A stretch of DNA of 20,360 bases from the NCBI GenBank assembly GCA_045644725.1, contig JAZRHK010000102.1, positions 1 to 20,360 on the forward strand, read 5' to 3'. The notes under the pieces were generated by a model, which was not told the origin of the DNA, did not search any database, and saw only the letters and a list, made by a program, of their open reading frames with translations. Position 1 is the stretch's first letter, and the number at the start of each line of letters is the position of its first letter. Below, piece after piece: positions 7,019-15,565 of the stretch. This DNA is from CAAGNP01 sp045644725. GTDB lineage: Bacteria; Bacteroidota; Bacteroidia; Bacteroidales; UBA932. The position numbers and the translations under genes were made by a program.

Positions 7019-7585
7019 ATGGGTAACAATGCGACAAATGTCAGCACTGGCAAGCCTAAAACCAGTGGCGCTATTTTCAGAGCACCACTCGGCACACCGC
7101 TCCCCACCGATGCAACATCCCAGCTCGATCCGGCATTTGTGGGACTGGGATATATCAGTGAGGACGGCACATCCAATGAGAACGAAATGGATGTGTCTGC
7201 GATCAAGGCCTGGGGAGGAGCTATCGTATACAGATCACTAACCGAGCTGACTGATAATTTCGGATTCACCATGATCGAGTCCAAAAACAGAGATGTCCTC
7301 AAAGCTGTCTATGGCGATGCAAATGTCACCGAAACAGCATCAGGCGACACTCATGTTGAGGTCAAAGCTGAGGATCCTCAGGAGGCTGCATGGGTAATCG
7401 ACACAGTGCTCAGAGGCGGAATTGCCAAGAGAATCGTGATCGCCGACGGCGCTATCACATCAAGAGAGCCTGTTGTATATAACGACTCTGATCCTATCGG
7501 ATACGGTGTCACTGTATCTGCATATCCGGATGCAAATGGCAAGACTCACGATGAGTACATCGAGGGCCAGACTATAAGTGGTTAA
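7019..7585 (+). CDS. Major tail tube protein
   Basis: A 188-aa protein that forms the hexameric rings of the tail tube. The N-terminal half (GAIFRAPLGTPLPTDATS, FVGLGYISEDG, MDVSAIKAWGGAIVY) and the 'TEF.FTMIE...VLKAVYGDANVT' region match the pattern of tail tube proteins from Clostridia and Lactobacillales siphoviruses. AAGGAGGT lies 7 bases before ATG 7019. It is followed by the two chaperone frames, as is standard. The gene is unusually rich in the preferred codons GCA, GGC and ATC, consistent with a very abundant product. No Ig-like C-terminal extension is present. Confidence 0.88.
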   Translation: MGNNATNVSTGKPKTSGAIFRAPLGTPLPTDATSQLDPAFVGLGYISEDGTSNENEMDVSAIKAWGGAIVYRSLTELTDNFGFTMIESKNRDVLKAVYGDANVTETASGDTHVEVKAEDPQEAAWVIDTVLRGGIAKRIVIADGAITSREPVVYNDSDPIGYGVTVSAYPDANGKTHDEYIEGQTISG

Positions 7586-7609
7586 AAAATAAGGAGGAGA
7601 TATTCGTGT

Positions 7610-7939
7610 ATGGCCACAAAAAAGAAAACAATCAATGTAAATGAGAACATAATCGAAGGCCAGACCCAGTCTGGCATAAAGTTCAAGATAGACAAAAGGA
7701 TCACTGAGGATGCCAGGACAATGTTTTATATCCGAAACCTCAGAAAATACAAAGAGGACAAAGAACATGCTGAGGAGGCAATCGATGCAGTATATGCTCT
7801 CCTGGAGCTCATGTTCGGTTCCTCCGGTCTCATGACTTTTATGGATGCAGTGGCAGCAACACATGACGGTGTTGCCAAGCCTGAAATCCTCATGCAGGAG
7901 CTAAACGAGATTTTTGAGGCCTGCAATCTAAAAAACTGA
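7610..7939 (+). CDS. Tail assembly chaperone G
   Basis: A 109-aa protein equivalent to lambda gpG in role: it coats the tape measure during tail assembly. The N-terminus is lysine-rich, followed by KFKIDKRITEDARTMFYIRNLRK and an acidic helical C-terminal half ending MQELNEIFEACNLKN, the usual shape of such proteins (conserved 'f...a.....l....G......l.......' with an acidic end). It is preceded by AAGGAGGAG. The last sense codons CTA AAA AAC and TGA stop form the -1 slippery site that yields the longer G-T product. Confidence 0.85.
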   Translation: MATKKKTINVNENIIEGQTQSGIKFKIDKRITEDARTMFYIRNLRKYKEDKEHAEEAIDAVYALLELMFGSSGLMTFMDAVAATHDGVAKPEILMQELNEIFEACNLKN

Positions 7940-8307
7940 TCCTCCTCGCTGATCTGTTAAATGACAGCGAGGATCTCATCATCTGTGATCTTGCCCAGTA
8001 TTATCACATCCTGGACTATTCACAGTTAAAACCCAACATCCTGGCAACTCTGGTGCTGGGACTGCCAAATGAAAGCAGGATAATGCTTAAAATCGCAGGG
8101 TCAAAGCTGACGTATAAAGAGGCAGCGCTGGCCCTTATTTTTGATGCCCTGCAGGTCATTGCTTTCAATCAGGGCCATGCAAAAGGTGCAAAACGTCCTG
8201 AGTCGTTATACAAAAAGCTCACCGCTGAGAAAAAGCCAAAGGATGAGCTGATGGCATTTGACACTCCCGAGCAGTATGAGGAGTGGAGGAAGGAGCATTA
8301 TGGCTGA
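7610..8307 (+). CDS. Tail assembly chaperone G-T fusion via -1 frameshift
   Basis: A slip back by one base at A AAA AAC (7930-7936) moves ribosomes from chaperone G into an open frame of 123 codons (7936-8304, stop TGA 8305-8307), giving a 232-aa fusion. The added T domain begins LILLADLLNDSEDLIICDLA and ends EQYEEWRKEHYG; it holds a Tyr-rich segment and VLGLPNESR, a helical region typical of gpT-like domains that recruit the tail tube protein. The downstream frame has no start with a ribosome binding site of its own, which supports frameshift expression. Its last codons contain the ribosome binding site (GGAAGGAG) of the tape measure gene, which overlaps by 8 bases. Confidence 0.88.
7930..7973 (+). 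other. Programmed -1 frameshift signal (slippery heptamer plus hairpin)
   Basis: The slippery heptamer A AAA AAC occupies 7930-7936, in phase with chaperone G codons. After a 6-base spacer (7937-7942, which includes the zero-frame TGA), a 9-bp perfect stem TCCTCGCTG (7943-7951) pairs with CAGCGAGGA (7965-7973) around a 13-base loop. Spacing and strength match known stimulatory structures. Re-reading from 7936 leads straight into the open T frame. Confidence 0.92.
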
Positions 8308-10360
8308 CACGATTGCAACCGCATACGTCCAGATAGAGCCAACATTTGACGGTGTTGCTAGTAAGTTAAAGGGAGAATTTTCCAAGGATGGAGAATCAGC
8401 TGGAAAAGAGGCAGGTGCAAAAGCCGGATCCGGTTTCGCATCAGTCCTCGGATCAACTGCCAAGGTTGCTGTCGGTGCCATGATCGGAGCAGTCTCAGCC
8501 GGAGCAGCAGCCGTCACCGGACTGACCAAAGAGGCAACCTCTGCATTTGGAGAATATGAGCAGCTGGTCGGTGGTGTCGAGACATTATTCGGTGATGCTG
8601 CAGGCAAGGTCCAGGAAAACGCTGCCAAGGCATTTGCAACAGCCGGAATGAGTGCAAATGAATACATGTCCAATGTGACCGCATTTTCCGCATCACTCCT
8701 GCAGTCCCTGGGAGGAGATACAGCCAAGGCTGCAGATGTTGCTGACATGGCAATGCAGGACATGAGTGACAATGCAAATAAGATGGGCAGCTCCATGGAA
8801 TCAATTACCATGGCGTACCAAGGTTTTGCCAAAGGGCAGTACCAGCTACTTGATAATTTAAAATTGGGTTACGGAGGCACCAAGACAGAGATGCAAAGGC
8901 TCCTCCAGGATGCCGAAAAGATCTCCGGAGTCAAGTATGACATGTCAAACCTCAATGATGTCTATGAGGCCATCCATGTTGTCCAGACTGAGATGGGCAT
9001 CACCGGAACTACAGCCAAAGAGGCAGCAACTACCCTTGAGGGATCATTTGCATCCATGGGAGCAGCATGGCAGAACGTTGTCACATCCCTCGGATCCGGA
9101 CAGAGCCTCGGCTCAAATATCGATACATTTGTAAAGACAGCGGAGCAGTACATCAACAATCTGATCCCGGTGGTTGAGACAGCACTGGAGGGTGTAACTC
9201 AGCTCATCGAGGGTCTGGCACCTGTTATCGCAGAAAAACTCCCAGCGCTGGTCCAGAAGATCGTGCCATCGCTCCTGCAGTCAGCTGCTCAGATAGTATC
9301 TGCTCTGGCATCTGCCCTGCAGACATCACTCCCTGTCATCATGCAGACCGGAATGGAAGTGCTTAATCAGCTCATGCAGGGATTTTTGCAGGCTATACCG
9401 CAGGCCATGCCCATGCTGATGGAGTTCCTCAGCATGATCACACAGTTTATCCTGGAAAATGCACCGCTCCTCATCACAGCAGCAGCAGAGATGGTGAGCA
9501 CGCTGGCAACAGGACTCGCAGAGCAGGCACCGACTCTGATCCCTGCAGCAATTGAGATGATATTGTCTCTCGTTGAGGATCTCCTCGATAATGCAGATCA
9601 GATGGTCGATGCAGCAATCGCCCTGATGGAAGGTCTGGCAACAGGCCTGATCAATGCCCTGCCGACTTTGGTCGAAAAAGCGCCTGTTATCATCAGCAAG
9701 CTCCTAATCGCTCTGATGAACGCTATACCTAAGATCCTGGAGGCAGGTGTCAAGATCATCAAGATGCTGATCGACGGTCTCAAGCAGGCTCTGCCTCAGC
9801 TCCTCAACCAGGTGCCTGTCCTGATCGAGCAGCTCAAAGCTGAGTTTTTAAAATTCGTCGAGAAAATGAAGGAAATCGGCAAGAACATCGTCGAGGGCAT
9901 CAAAGAGGGCATAGCCGGAGCCTGGGACTCATTCATCAACTGGATGGGAGAGAAGATGAGCTCATTCGTGGACGGCATCAAGAGCTTTTTTGGCATCAAG
10001 TCACCCTCAAAGCTCATGGCCGATGAGATAGGAAAGTGGATCCCCGCCGGAATCGCCGAGGGTATCAACCAGGGCATGGGAGTCCTGGACAAAGAGATCA
10101 ATGCAATGACTGCCGACATGATCAGCACCGCAGTCAATCCCACTGTGATGAGCACATATGTCCCTCAGGACACAGCTCAGACAGATTCACTCACCGCACT
10201 GATAAGTCTCCTGCGCACCTATCTGCCTATAATTGCAGAAAACAGCGACCAGAAGATCGTCCTCGAAGGAGATGCAGGTCGTCTTTTCAGACTCATGCAG
10301 AGAGAGGCTGTCCGCAACACCGAGATCGTCGGCACCGGAGCAGTCCTCTCGGCTACATAA
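8300..10360 (+). CDS. Tape measure protein
   Basis: A 686-aa protein that sets tail length. By the rule of about 0.15 nm per residue, the tail should be near 100 nm. The start at ATG 8300 is chosen over upstream in-frame starts because GGAAGGAG sits just before it, inside the G-T gene. Seen: N-terminal MADTIATAYVQIEPTFDGVASKL; a Gly/Ala-rich hydrophobic helix (about 50-85, AVGAMIGAVSAGAAAVTGL); a conserved YEQLVGGVETLFG and MAYQGFAKGQYQLLDNLKLGYGGTKTEMQRLL segment typical of Firmicutes tape measures; a long central region of repeated Leu/Pro/Ala-rich units (about 300-540, with recurring 'LP.L...P.I...L' blocks); and FFGIKSPSKLMADEIGKWIPAGIAEGI, the usual C-terminal tape measure motif. No peptidase or lytic domain is visible. 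Confidence 0.95.
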   Translation: MADTIATAYVQIEPTFDGVASKLKGEFSKDGESAGKEAGAKAGSGFASVLGSTAKVAVGAMIGAVSAGAAAVTGLTKEATSAFGEYEQLVGGVETLFGDAAGKVQENAAKAFATAGMSANEYMSNVTAFSASLLQSLGGDTAKAADVADMAMQDMSDNANKMGSSMESITMAYQGFAKGQYQLLDNLKLGYGGTKTEMQRLLQDAEKISGVKYDMSNLNDVYEAIHVVQTEMGITGTTAKEAATTLEGSFASMGAAWQNVVTSLGSGQSLGSNIDTFVKTAEQYINNLIPVVETALEGVTQLIEGLAPVIAEKLPALVQKIVPSLLQSAAQIVSALASALQTSLPVIMQTGMEVLNQLMQGFLQAIPQAMPMLMEFLSMITQFILENAPLLITAAAEMVSTLATGLAEQAPTLIPAAIEMILSLVEDLLDNADQMVDAAIALMEGLATGLINALPTLVEKAPVIISKLLIALMNAIPKILEAGVKIIKMLIDGLKQALPQLLNQVPVLIEQLKAEFLKFVEKMKEIGKNIVEGIKEGIAGAWDSFINWMGEKMSSFVDGIKSFFGIKSPSKLMADEIGKWIPAGIAEGINQGMGVLDKEINAMTADMISTAVNPTVMSTYVPQDTAQTDSLTALISLLRTYLPIIAENSDQKIVLEGDAGRLFRLMQREAVRNTEIVGTGAVLSAT

Positions 10361-10372
10361 GGAGATGCTACT

Positions 10373-10753
10373 ATGCAAACACAGGTAGTCGTTTCAAATA
10401 CAGATATCACAAAATACATAGTCGACGGCTCTTATAAGCTCAATGCAGAGGACCAGTACGAGTCCTGGAACGATGGCAACCTCATCGAGCACCGGATCAT
10501 CGTATCCACCAAGATCCGGGGCACTTTCCAGGTCGTGCTCTCCAACAAAAGAAGAGACATGACCCTTGAGGATTTCATGACCCTCTGGAACAGTGCAGTC
10601 TCGAACAAAGTCGCCACCATCGGTGTCAGAGCTGCCAACACAGGAGTATTTGAGGCAATCGAGTGCTATTATTCCATGAAAAACGTCACACATGACCTGT
10701 CAGCAGACGGCACATTTGTCGATGTCATTGAGATTGAGATCTCGGAGAGGTGA
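10373..10753 (+). CDS. Small tail protein, distal-tail-like
   Basis: A 126-aa mostly beta protein between tape measure and tail hub, the slot of distal tail proteins, though much shorter than classical Dit (about 250 aa). The segment from NTDITKYIVDGSYKL to HRIIVSTKIRGTFQVVLSN resembles the N-terminal belt domain of small tail-tip proteins, and it ends FVDVIEIEISER, a typical strand. It may act as a minimal ring linking tube and hub. No specific family is claimed. AAGGAG precedes ATG 10373; the next gene begins 4 bases after its stop. Confidence 0.6.
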   Translation: MQTQVVVSNTDITKYIVDGSYKLNAEDQYESWNDGNLIEHRIIVSTKIRGTFQVVLSNKRRDMTLEDFMTLWNSAVSNKVATIGVRAANTGVFEAIECYYSMKNVTHDLSADGTFVDVIEIEISER

Positions 10754-10757
10754 TGAC

Positions 10758-12818
10758 ATGATTGATGTCCCTGTTTTAGTCAAAGATGCTCTCAGAGATG
10801 GGAGATATAAGAAAATATATAGATTTTTGGTCCAGAGAGCTGTCACAACGAGGACAATCGGTCTCATAACATCGTTTACAAATGATATCAGGACATATAC
10901 CATCGGACAGAATGTGATGCTATATGTCCACATAGATGCATCAGAGCCAACTGCTGAGGTGCATGGAGTTGTCAATTTTCCCAACTCCAGTGGCTATCTG
11001 CCCATAACGATCAACCACACATATGGCACTGAGGATCTGGTTGCTCTGGGGCAGTTCCTTATTGGATCACAGATTGATTTTTCAAATTATATCGGGACTT
11101 TTCCGGTGATCGGACTCACCAAAGAGGACCTGATCACATACTCCACAAGCTGGGTGGATGATTTTACGATTGAAAACGACACCCTGGTCACAGAATCAGT
11201 CAAATTTGACGAGCGTATGTGCTCCGGGGACCAGCTCAAGTTTGGACTCTCTGAGGGCTCATCACTTGAGTTTCAGTATTTTGACCATCCAAGCATTAAG
11301 GGCTGCAGAGTACACTCTGAGATCGATGTGCAATATGAGGACAGCGGAGCATTGTCCTGGTATACAATCCCTATGGGCTTTTACACAGTCAGCCAGTGCC
11401 CGATGCAGTATTCTACTGGTATTTACAAGGTTACTGCATACAATAAGCTCAAGTCAGAGTATCTTGATGCCAAGGCTAACGCATATATTGAGGACATGAT
11501 CCCGGATACATTTGACAATCAGGACGATATCTCGATCAGGACGATCATGGACCTGCTCCTGCAGGAATATGAGATCAAGCGCCTAAAGGATGAAGTAACA
11601 ATAGACCTGAGACTCGATGGGGCAATGCTTTATGACTGGTGGTCTGACTGGACATTCAAATTTGTCGGTGAAAATACCACCAGGACAGCTGGTTTTGTAT
11701 TTTCAAAATCCTTACAGCCCGATGGGAATAATGTTCCCAGCCTGTTTGCAGGCCTGCGACTTGAGTTTGATGTAAAAAAATACATGCAAGTCCAAGAGGA
11801 AATTTTTGCCGATTTTAGGACCTATGTATATGCATACATCCAAAATCCTGATGATTTTATGGCAAAATTCAGGACCCATGTTGTCAGAGCTCTGAGTTTG
11901 ATGGTAGATCCGCAGGGAGCATATGCAAGAACATATTACACTCTGGATGAAATAGTGCCTAGCAACAATCAGGCTGTTGATGCTTATGGTGATACTAGAT
12001 ATGTGTATCCTCTATCAAAATTGCACTATCTCAATAATGTGAGATATTTCGCATTTCAGCTTTTGGCTGGTTTTGGATATTACTCCAGCGGATCCGTTAC
12101 ACAGACATGGCAATATTATACGGATTTCACCATATACAACAGGCCTCATATATATTCTGAGACCGTTGATGATATCAGTCTGATCACAGTCAATAAAAAC
12201 AAGCTGGCTGATGTAACACTGAGGGACATTATAAGCGCCAATTATGAGCTCCGATGCCAGTATGGCAAGCTGGACCGAGAGACAGATCTTTTTGCAGGTG
12301 TCGGATTAAATAATCAGTGGTTATTCCCTGCAGAGGATCTCTATCCAGCTAACAACCTATATCCCGGAGGTGGAGGCCTTACATCTGCCAGTGCATTTAG
12401 GTCAACATATTCAAAGCTCTGGACAGATCAGGCAGGTGAGCAGTCATTCCGTAACCTCATCATCACATACAAAGGGCTGGATGATAATGACAGAGAGACA
12501 GATTATCAGGTGGTATTTGAGGTCAATGATGATGGTACCACTGATTATGTAATGACCGATAACTGGATTTTTAAAAACCTTGTTTGGTCCTATCCGGATA
12601 TTGAGAGCCTTGCAGCAGGAATGGTGTCAAAGCTCAGAGGAGTCCACTGGTTTCCTTTTGAGATGTGGTGTGCAGGCCTGCCATATATTGAGACCGGGGA
12701 TGAGGTTGAGATCATCCTGGGACAGAATACATTTACAACGTATGTATTGCAGAGGCAGCTCTCAGGCATCCAAAACCTACAGGACACATATATCAACGGC
12801 ACACTTGAAATATTTTAA
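10758..12818 (+). CDS. Tail tip / baseplate hub protein
   Basis: A 686-aa hub protein (gp27-like fold expected) at the tail tip. I start it at ATG 10758, four bases after the previous stop, with GAGAGGTGAT just upstream; the longer frame from 10692 lies inside the previous gene. Recognisable parts: KFGLSEGSSLEFQYFDHP and a following beta stretch with WYTIPMGFYTVSQCPMQYSTG then IYKVTAYNKLKSEYLD (about 170-260), typical of hub domains; a long variable middle part rich in Tyr and Phe; and a C-terminal ETGDEVEIILGQNTF ... YVLQRQLSGIQNLQDTYINGTL, the closing strand pair seen in tail hub proteins of Clostridia phages. No peptidase domain is visible. The middle part (about 300-470) is not recognised and is somewhat AT-richer. 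Confidence 0.8.
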   Translation: MIDVPVLVKDALRDGRYKKIYRFLVQRAVTTRTIGLITSFTNDIRTYTIGQNVMLYVHIDASEPTAEVHGVVNFPNSSGYLPITINHTYGTEDLVALGQFLIGSQIDFSNYIGTFPVIGLTKEDLITYSTSWVDDFTIENDTLVTESVKFDERMCSGDQLKFGLSEGSSLEFQYFDHPSIKGCRVHSEIDVQYEDSGALSWYTIPMGFYTVSQCPMQYSTGIYKVTAYNKLKSEYLDAKANAYIEDMIPDTFDNQDDISIRTIMDLLLQEYEIKRLKDEVTIDLRLDGAMLYDWWSDWTFKFVGENTTRTAGFVFSKSLQPDGNNVPSLFAGLRLEFDVKKYMQVQEEIFADFRTYVYAYIQNPDDFMAKFRTHVVRALSLMVDPQGAYARTYYTLDEIVPSNNQAVDAYGDTRYVYPLSKLHYLNNVRYFAFQLLAGFGYYSSGSVTQTWQYYTDFTIYNRPHIYSETVDDISLITVNKNKLADVTLRDIISANYELRCQYGKLDRETDLFAGVGLNNQWLFPAEDLYPANNLYPGGGGLTSASAFRSTYSKLWTDQAGEQSFRNLIITYKGLDDNDRETDYQVVFEVNDDGTTDYVMTDNWIFKNLVWSYPDIESLAAGMVSKLRGVHWFPFEMWCAGLPYIETGDEVEIILGQNTFTTYVLQRQLSGIQNLQDTYINGTLEIF

Positions 12819-12834
12819 GAGAGGAGGCTAAAGG

Positions 12835-13278
12835 ATGGCACTGCCTAAATTATTCCAACGTATTTTTTGGCATAACAACACGACTCCTGCTATCAATGAG
12901 GACAATCTCAATGCAATGTCCAAGGCCATTGACGATATTGATAACCGATTAATTGAGATTGGTAGTGCCGCCATGGAGGCGGGAACATATGTAGAAGAGG
13001 CAAAAGAGGCGGCAGAGGATTCCGAGGCATGGGCCCAGGGCACCCGAAACGGCTCTCCGGTATCCCCAGATGATCCAACCTACGAACATAACAGCAAATG
13101 GTACTCAGAACACCTACAGACCAACATTGGCAACCTTAATGATGTCGAGATTACAGATCCGGAGGATGGACAAGGCATCATATATGATGCCGAGGCAGGA
13201 AAATGGAAAAATGGCACTGCAGATATAGGCCTATTTGTTAAGAATGGTATTTTGACATGTCGATATGAGACAGAATGA
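12835..13278 (+). CDS. Small fibre-base / baseplate upper protein
   Basis: A 147-aa protein. The start LPKLFQRIFWHNNTTPAINEDNLN is the standard anchoring segment of tail fibre and baseplate (BppU-like) proteins of this phage group. Residues 55-95 contain a helix (EEAKEAAEDSEAWAQGTRNG) and SPDDPTYEHNSKWYSEH, the 'avG.rdg.pv...dp.y.nNSkyya..' motif of many tail fibres. The part from LNDVEITDPEDGQGIIYDAE is a short fibre repeat. So it looks like a truncated fibre stem that attaches the next gene product to the hub. AGGAGG is 10 bases before ATG 12835. Confidence 0.75.
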   Translation: MALPKLFQRIFWHNNTTPAINEDNLNAMSKAIDDIDNRLIEIGSAAMEAGTYVEEAKEAAEDSEAWAQGTRNGSPVSPDDPTYEHNSKWYSEHLQTNIGNLNDVEITDPEDGQGIIYDAEAGKWKNGTADIGLFVKNGILTCRYETE

Positions 13279-13289
13279 GGAGGGAATGT

Positions 13290-14984
13290 ATGGGAACAGT
13301 ATTAGAAAAGCCTGTCCTCTTGGACGAGACTGGGCAGAGCATTGTGAGCAAACTGGATGACATAAAAGATGCCATCGGAGTTAGTGGCGAGTTTGTCCCT
13401 ATAAAAATCATGATTACAACTCCGCCAACAAAAACCACGTATTTGGCAGGTGAGAGTCTTGACTTGACAGGTATTATCGTTAAATTGTTGGCATCAAATG
13501 GCTCACAGATAGACGTGACCTCTGAGTGTACATTCAGTCCCGCAAGCGGAGCAACTCTGTCAGAAAGTGTTAATGTAGTTATATCTTATTACTGGTATAA
13601 AGATGATGTGACTTTTTCAGCCTCACAAGCTGTAGCTGTCAAAACGTTGGAGTCAATAGCAATCACGACTCCACCGACAACAGTGGACTATACAGATGGG
13701 GATACTCTTGATTTAACTGGTTTGGTAGTAACTGCAACCTATGACGATACAAGTTCAGATGATGTGACATCTGAATGTGTTTTTTCTCCAAGCGCAGGAG
13801 CGGTATTAAGCACAAGCGATAACGCAATAACTGTCTCATTTACACAGGGGGGAGTGACAAAAACAGCAACACAACCGATTACAGTAACCCCCAAAATTTA
13901 TGGAGTGGAATATGCAGGGACGGCCTCACCGATTTTAACAAGGACAGACAGTGCTGCAGAGTTTACTGATCCAGTTGCATCCATGAGTGATGGAAATGGT
14001 GGCTATACCGCAGGCTCAAGTCCTTTTGACAATATCATGCCATGGAGTGGGATGGTTAGAGAAACGGACTCTAATAATGATGTATGGGTTAAAATCCCAA
14101 AGTTTTATTATCAGTTGACGACAGAATCCGGCAAATTAAAAATTCGTGTTTCGCCCTCACCAATAGAGGGATTTTCGGTCTCTCCTGCTCATGCAGACAG
14201 AGGGGATGGTGAAAAAGATTATGTATATGTGGCTGCTTTTTCAGCCGTATGGCGGTCTGGATCAAATATTTTCCTTTCACGTTCCGGACAATTATCATCA
14301 GATCAACGAACAGAGGCTAATTGGAGAACATGGATGAGCGCATACACAGATGTCCATTTGATGGATATCTGTATGTTGCAAACATTATGGCTTTTGTATA
14401 TTGTTGAATTTGCAAATTGGAATTCTCAAAACACAATCGGACTTGGCACAAGTTCGGCTCTCACATCGGGAAGTACAGATGCTATCCCATATCATACTGG
14501 TACCCTGGCAACGAGCAGAAATACCCAGGGAGGCATTAAATACAGAAATATTGAATCTCTTTGGGGATATGGTGCTTTTGTTGATGGTTTTTATTATGAT
14601 AACTATTATTATGCCGGTTATCAGACAGATATGAGTAAATACGGAAATACAAATGATATAACTAAATGGAGCCATAACCCCGCTCAGTCTGGAGTCATAA
14701 AAGAATGGGGTATACTGAATGTTCCAATTGGAAGCGTTAGCACTCGCATGCTTTACGTTAAAAGTCAGGTATATTCCTCTCCGAATTATGAGGAATATGT
14801 TTGCGATAATTATGTCGGGTCACAAAAAATGGGCAGTACATCGTATACGCAGGGATGTTTTGGTCAAGCCATAGTAAATTCACCGGCAGATGCTCCTAAA
14901 TATACTGGATTATTTAGTTTGTATGTGACAACTGTATCGCAGCAGCAGACTGGCCGAGCAATGAAAATACCATCATCAACATAA
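13290..14984 (+). CDS. Receptor-binding protein: two Ig-like domains and a lectin-like C-terminal domain
   Basis: A 564-aa protein probably forming the host-contacting tip. The start at ATG 13290 has GAGGAGGG upstream; the frame's earlier ATG (13275) overlaps the previous stop. Residues 1-35 are a short anchor (KPVLLDETGQSIVSKLDDIK). Residues about 36-118 and 119-200 are two group 3-type bacterial Ig-like domains that share DVTSECxFSPxxGAxLS. From about 203 a distinct domain begins (YGVEYAGTASPILTRTD, SSPFDNIMPWSGMV, VKIPKFYYQL, GFSVSPAHADRGDG, YRNIESLWG, then ending GRAMKIP) whose motif order resembles C-type-lectin-like/FGE-like tips, the fold diversified by retroelements in other phages. 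No reverse transcriptase is in the window. The gene is visibly AT-richer than its neighbours, a sign of exchange. Confidence 0.75.
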   Translation: MGTVLEKPVLLDETGQSIVSKLDDIKDAIGVSGEFVPIKIMITTPPTKTTYLAGESLDLTGIIVKLLASNGSQIDVTSECTFSPASGATLSESVNVVISYYWYKDDVTFSASQAVAVKTLESIAITTPPTTVDYTDGDTLDLTGLVVTATYDDTSSDDVTSECVFSPSAGAVLSTSDNAITVSFTQGGVTKTATQPITVTPKIYGVEYAGTASPILTRTDSAAEFTDPVASMSDGNGGYTAGSSPFDNIMPWSGMVRETDSNNDVWVKIPKFYYQLTTESGKLKIRVSPSPIEGFSVSPAHADRGDGEKDYVYVAAFSAVWRSGSNIFLSRSGQLSSDQRTEANWRTWMSAYTDVHLMDICMLQTLWLLYIVEFANWNSQNTIGLGTSSALTSGSTDAIPYHTGTLATSRNTQGGIKYRNIESLWGYGAFVDGFYYDNYYYAGYQTDMSKYGNTNDITKWSHNPAQSGVIKEWGILNVPIGSVSTRMLYVKSQVYSSPNYEEYVCDNYVGSQKMGSTSYTQGCFGQAIVNSPADAPKYTGLFSLYVTTVSQQQTGRAMKIPSST

Positions 14985-14996
14985 AAGGAGGTCAAC

Positions 14997-15362
14997 ATGG
15001 AATATATTTTTGGTTATATCAAAATACATGGGAAACTTGAGCAGATTTTAAAAACCAAAGGAGAGCATCCCAGCAACCTCTCAGGTAACAATCAGGTCCA
15101 GCGGAAATTTTCAGACAGCATAATAACTGATGAGTTTACAGTTAAAGAGAAGTATCTGAGCAAGGTTGACACTGAGGGTAATCATTATGATTGGTATATC
15201 ATAAAGGATCACTCAAGGTACATCGACTATTTCACACCAATGAAAGAGCAGATCACGACAGACATAAACGACTCACAAAATGCTCTCTGTGATCTCAGTG
15301 CAGATCTTGATGGGGCTCTCGCTGACATAGAAAATGCTCTTTGCGAATTAACACAAGAATAA
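14997..15362 (+). CDS. Hypothetical tail-region accessory protein
   Basis: A 121-aa protein of unknown function after the receptor-binding gene. I recognise the general pattern from prophages of gut Clostridia: opening MEYIFGYIKI, then LKTKGEHPSNLSG with a following Gln/Arg strand (VQRKFSDSIITDEFTVKEKYLSK), then YDWYIIKDHSRYIDYF. The C-terminal third (LCDLSADLDGALADIENALCEL) is helical and acidic. It has no signal peptide or membrane segment. It may be a fibre chaperone or small baseplate component, but that is a guess from position. AAGGAGGT is 6-7 bases before ATG 14997. Composition is AT-rich like the gene before, so both may have moved together. Confidence 0.65.
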   Translation: MEYIFGYIKIHGKLEQILKTKGEHPSNLSGNNQVQRKFSDSIITDEFTVKEKYLSKVDTEGNHYDWYIIKDHSRYIDYFTPMKEQITTDINDSQNALCDLSADLDGALADIENALCELTQE

Positions 15363-15380
15363 AAAAGGAGGATAACAAAC

Positions 15381-15548
15381 ATGGCTAAAATTTGGAGAAA
15401 TCGTATTATTGCAGGAGATCAGCTTTTTTCTCATTGTCCTGCAAGATATCAGCCTCAGGTCCTCGGGCTCTTGGCTCAGGACGTGGAAAATGGCACCATC
15501 ACACCTGAGCGCTATGAGGAACTCACAGGCCAGCCATACGAGCCCTGA
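15381..15548 (+). CDS. XkdX-like small protein
   Basis: A 55-aa protein: starts MAKIWRNRIIAGDQLFSHCP, then ARYQPQVLGLLAQDVENG and TITPERYEELTGQPYEP. The pattern of a Trp-Arg start, an '...v..ry...V..ll..dv..G.it.e.Y.eitG..y' core and the location after tail fibre genes fit the short XkdX-like/CD1375-like proteins found near the lysis module of Firmicutes phages. Their role is not established. AAGGAGGAT lies 8 bases upstream of ATG 15381. Confidence 0.75.
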   Translation: MAKIWRNRIIAGDQLFSHCPARYQPQVLGLLAQDVENGTITPERYEELTGQPYEP

Positions 15549-15565
15549 GCCATTAAGGAGGTACC

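Noticed and set aside
8206..8832. 208-codon open frame on the - strand opposite the tape measure gene.
   Set aside because: It is a shadow of the Ala/Gly-rich tape measure start, without a ribosome binding site or a plausible operon on that strand.
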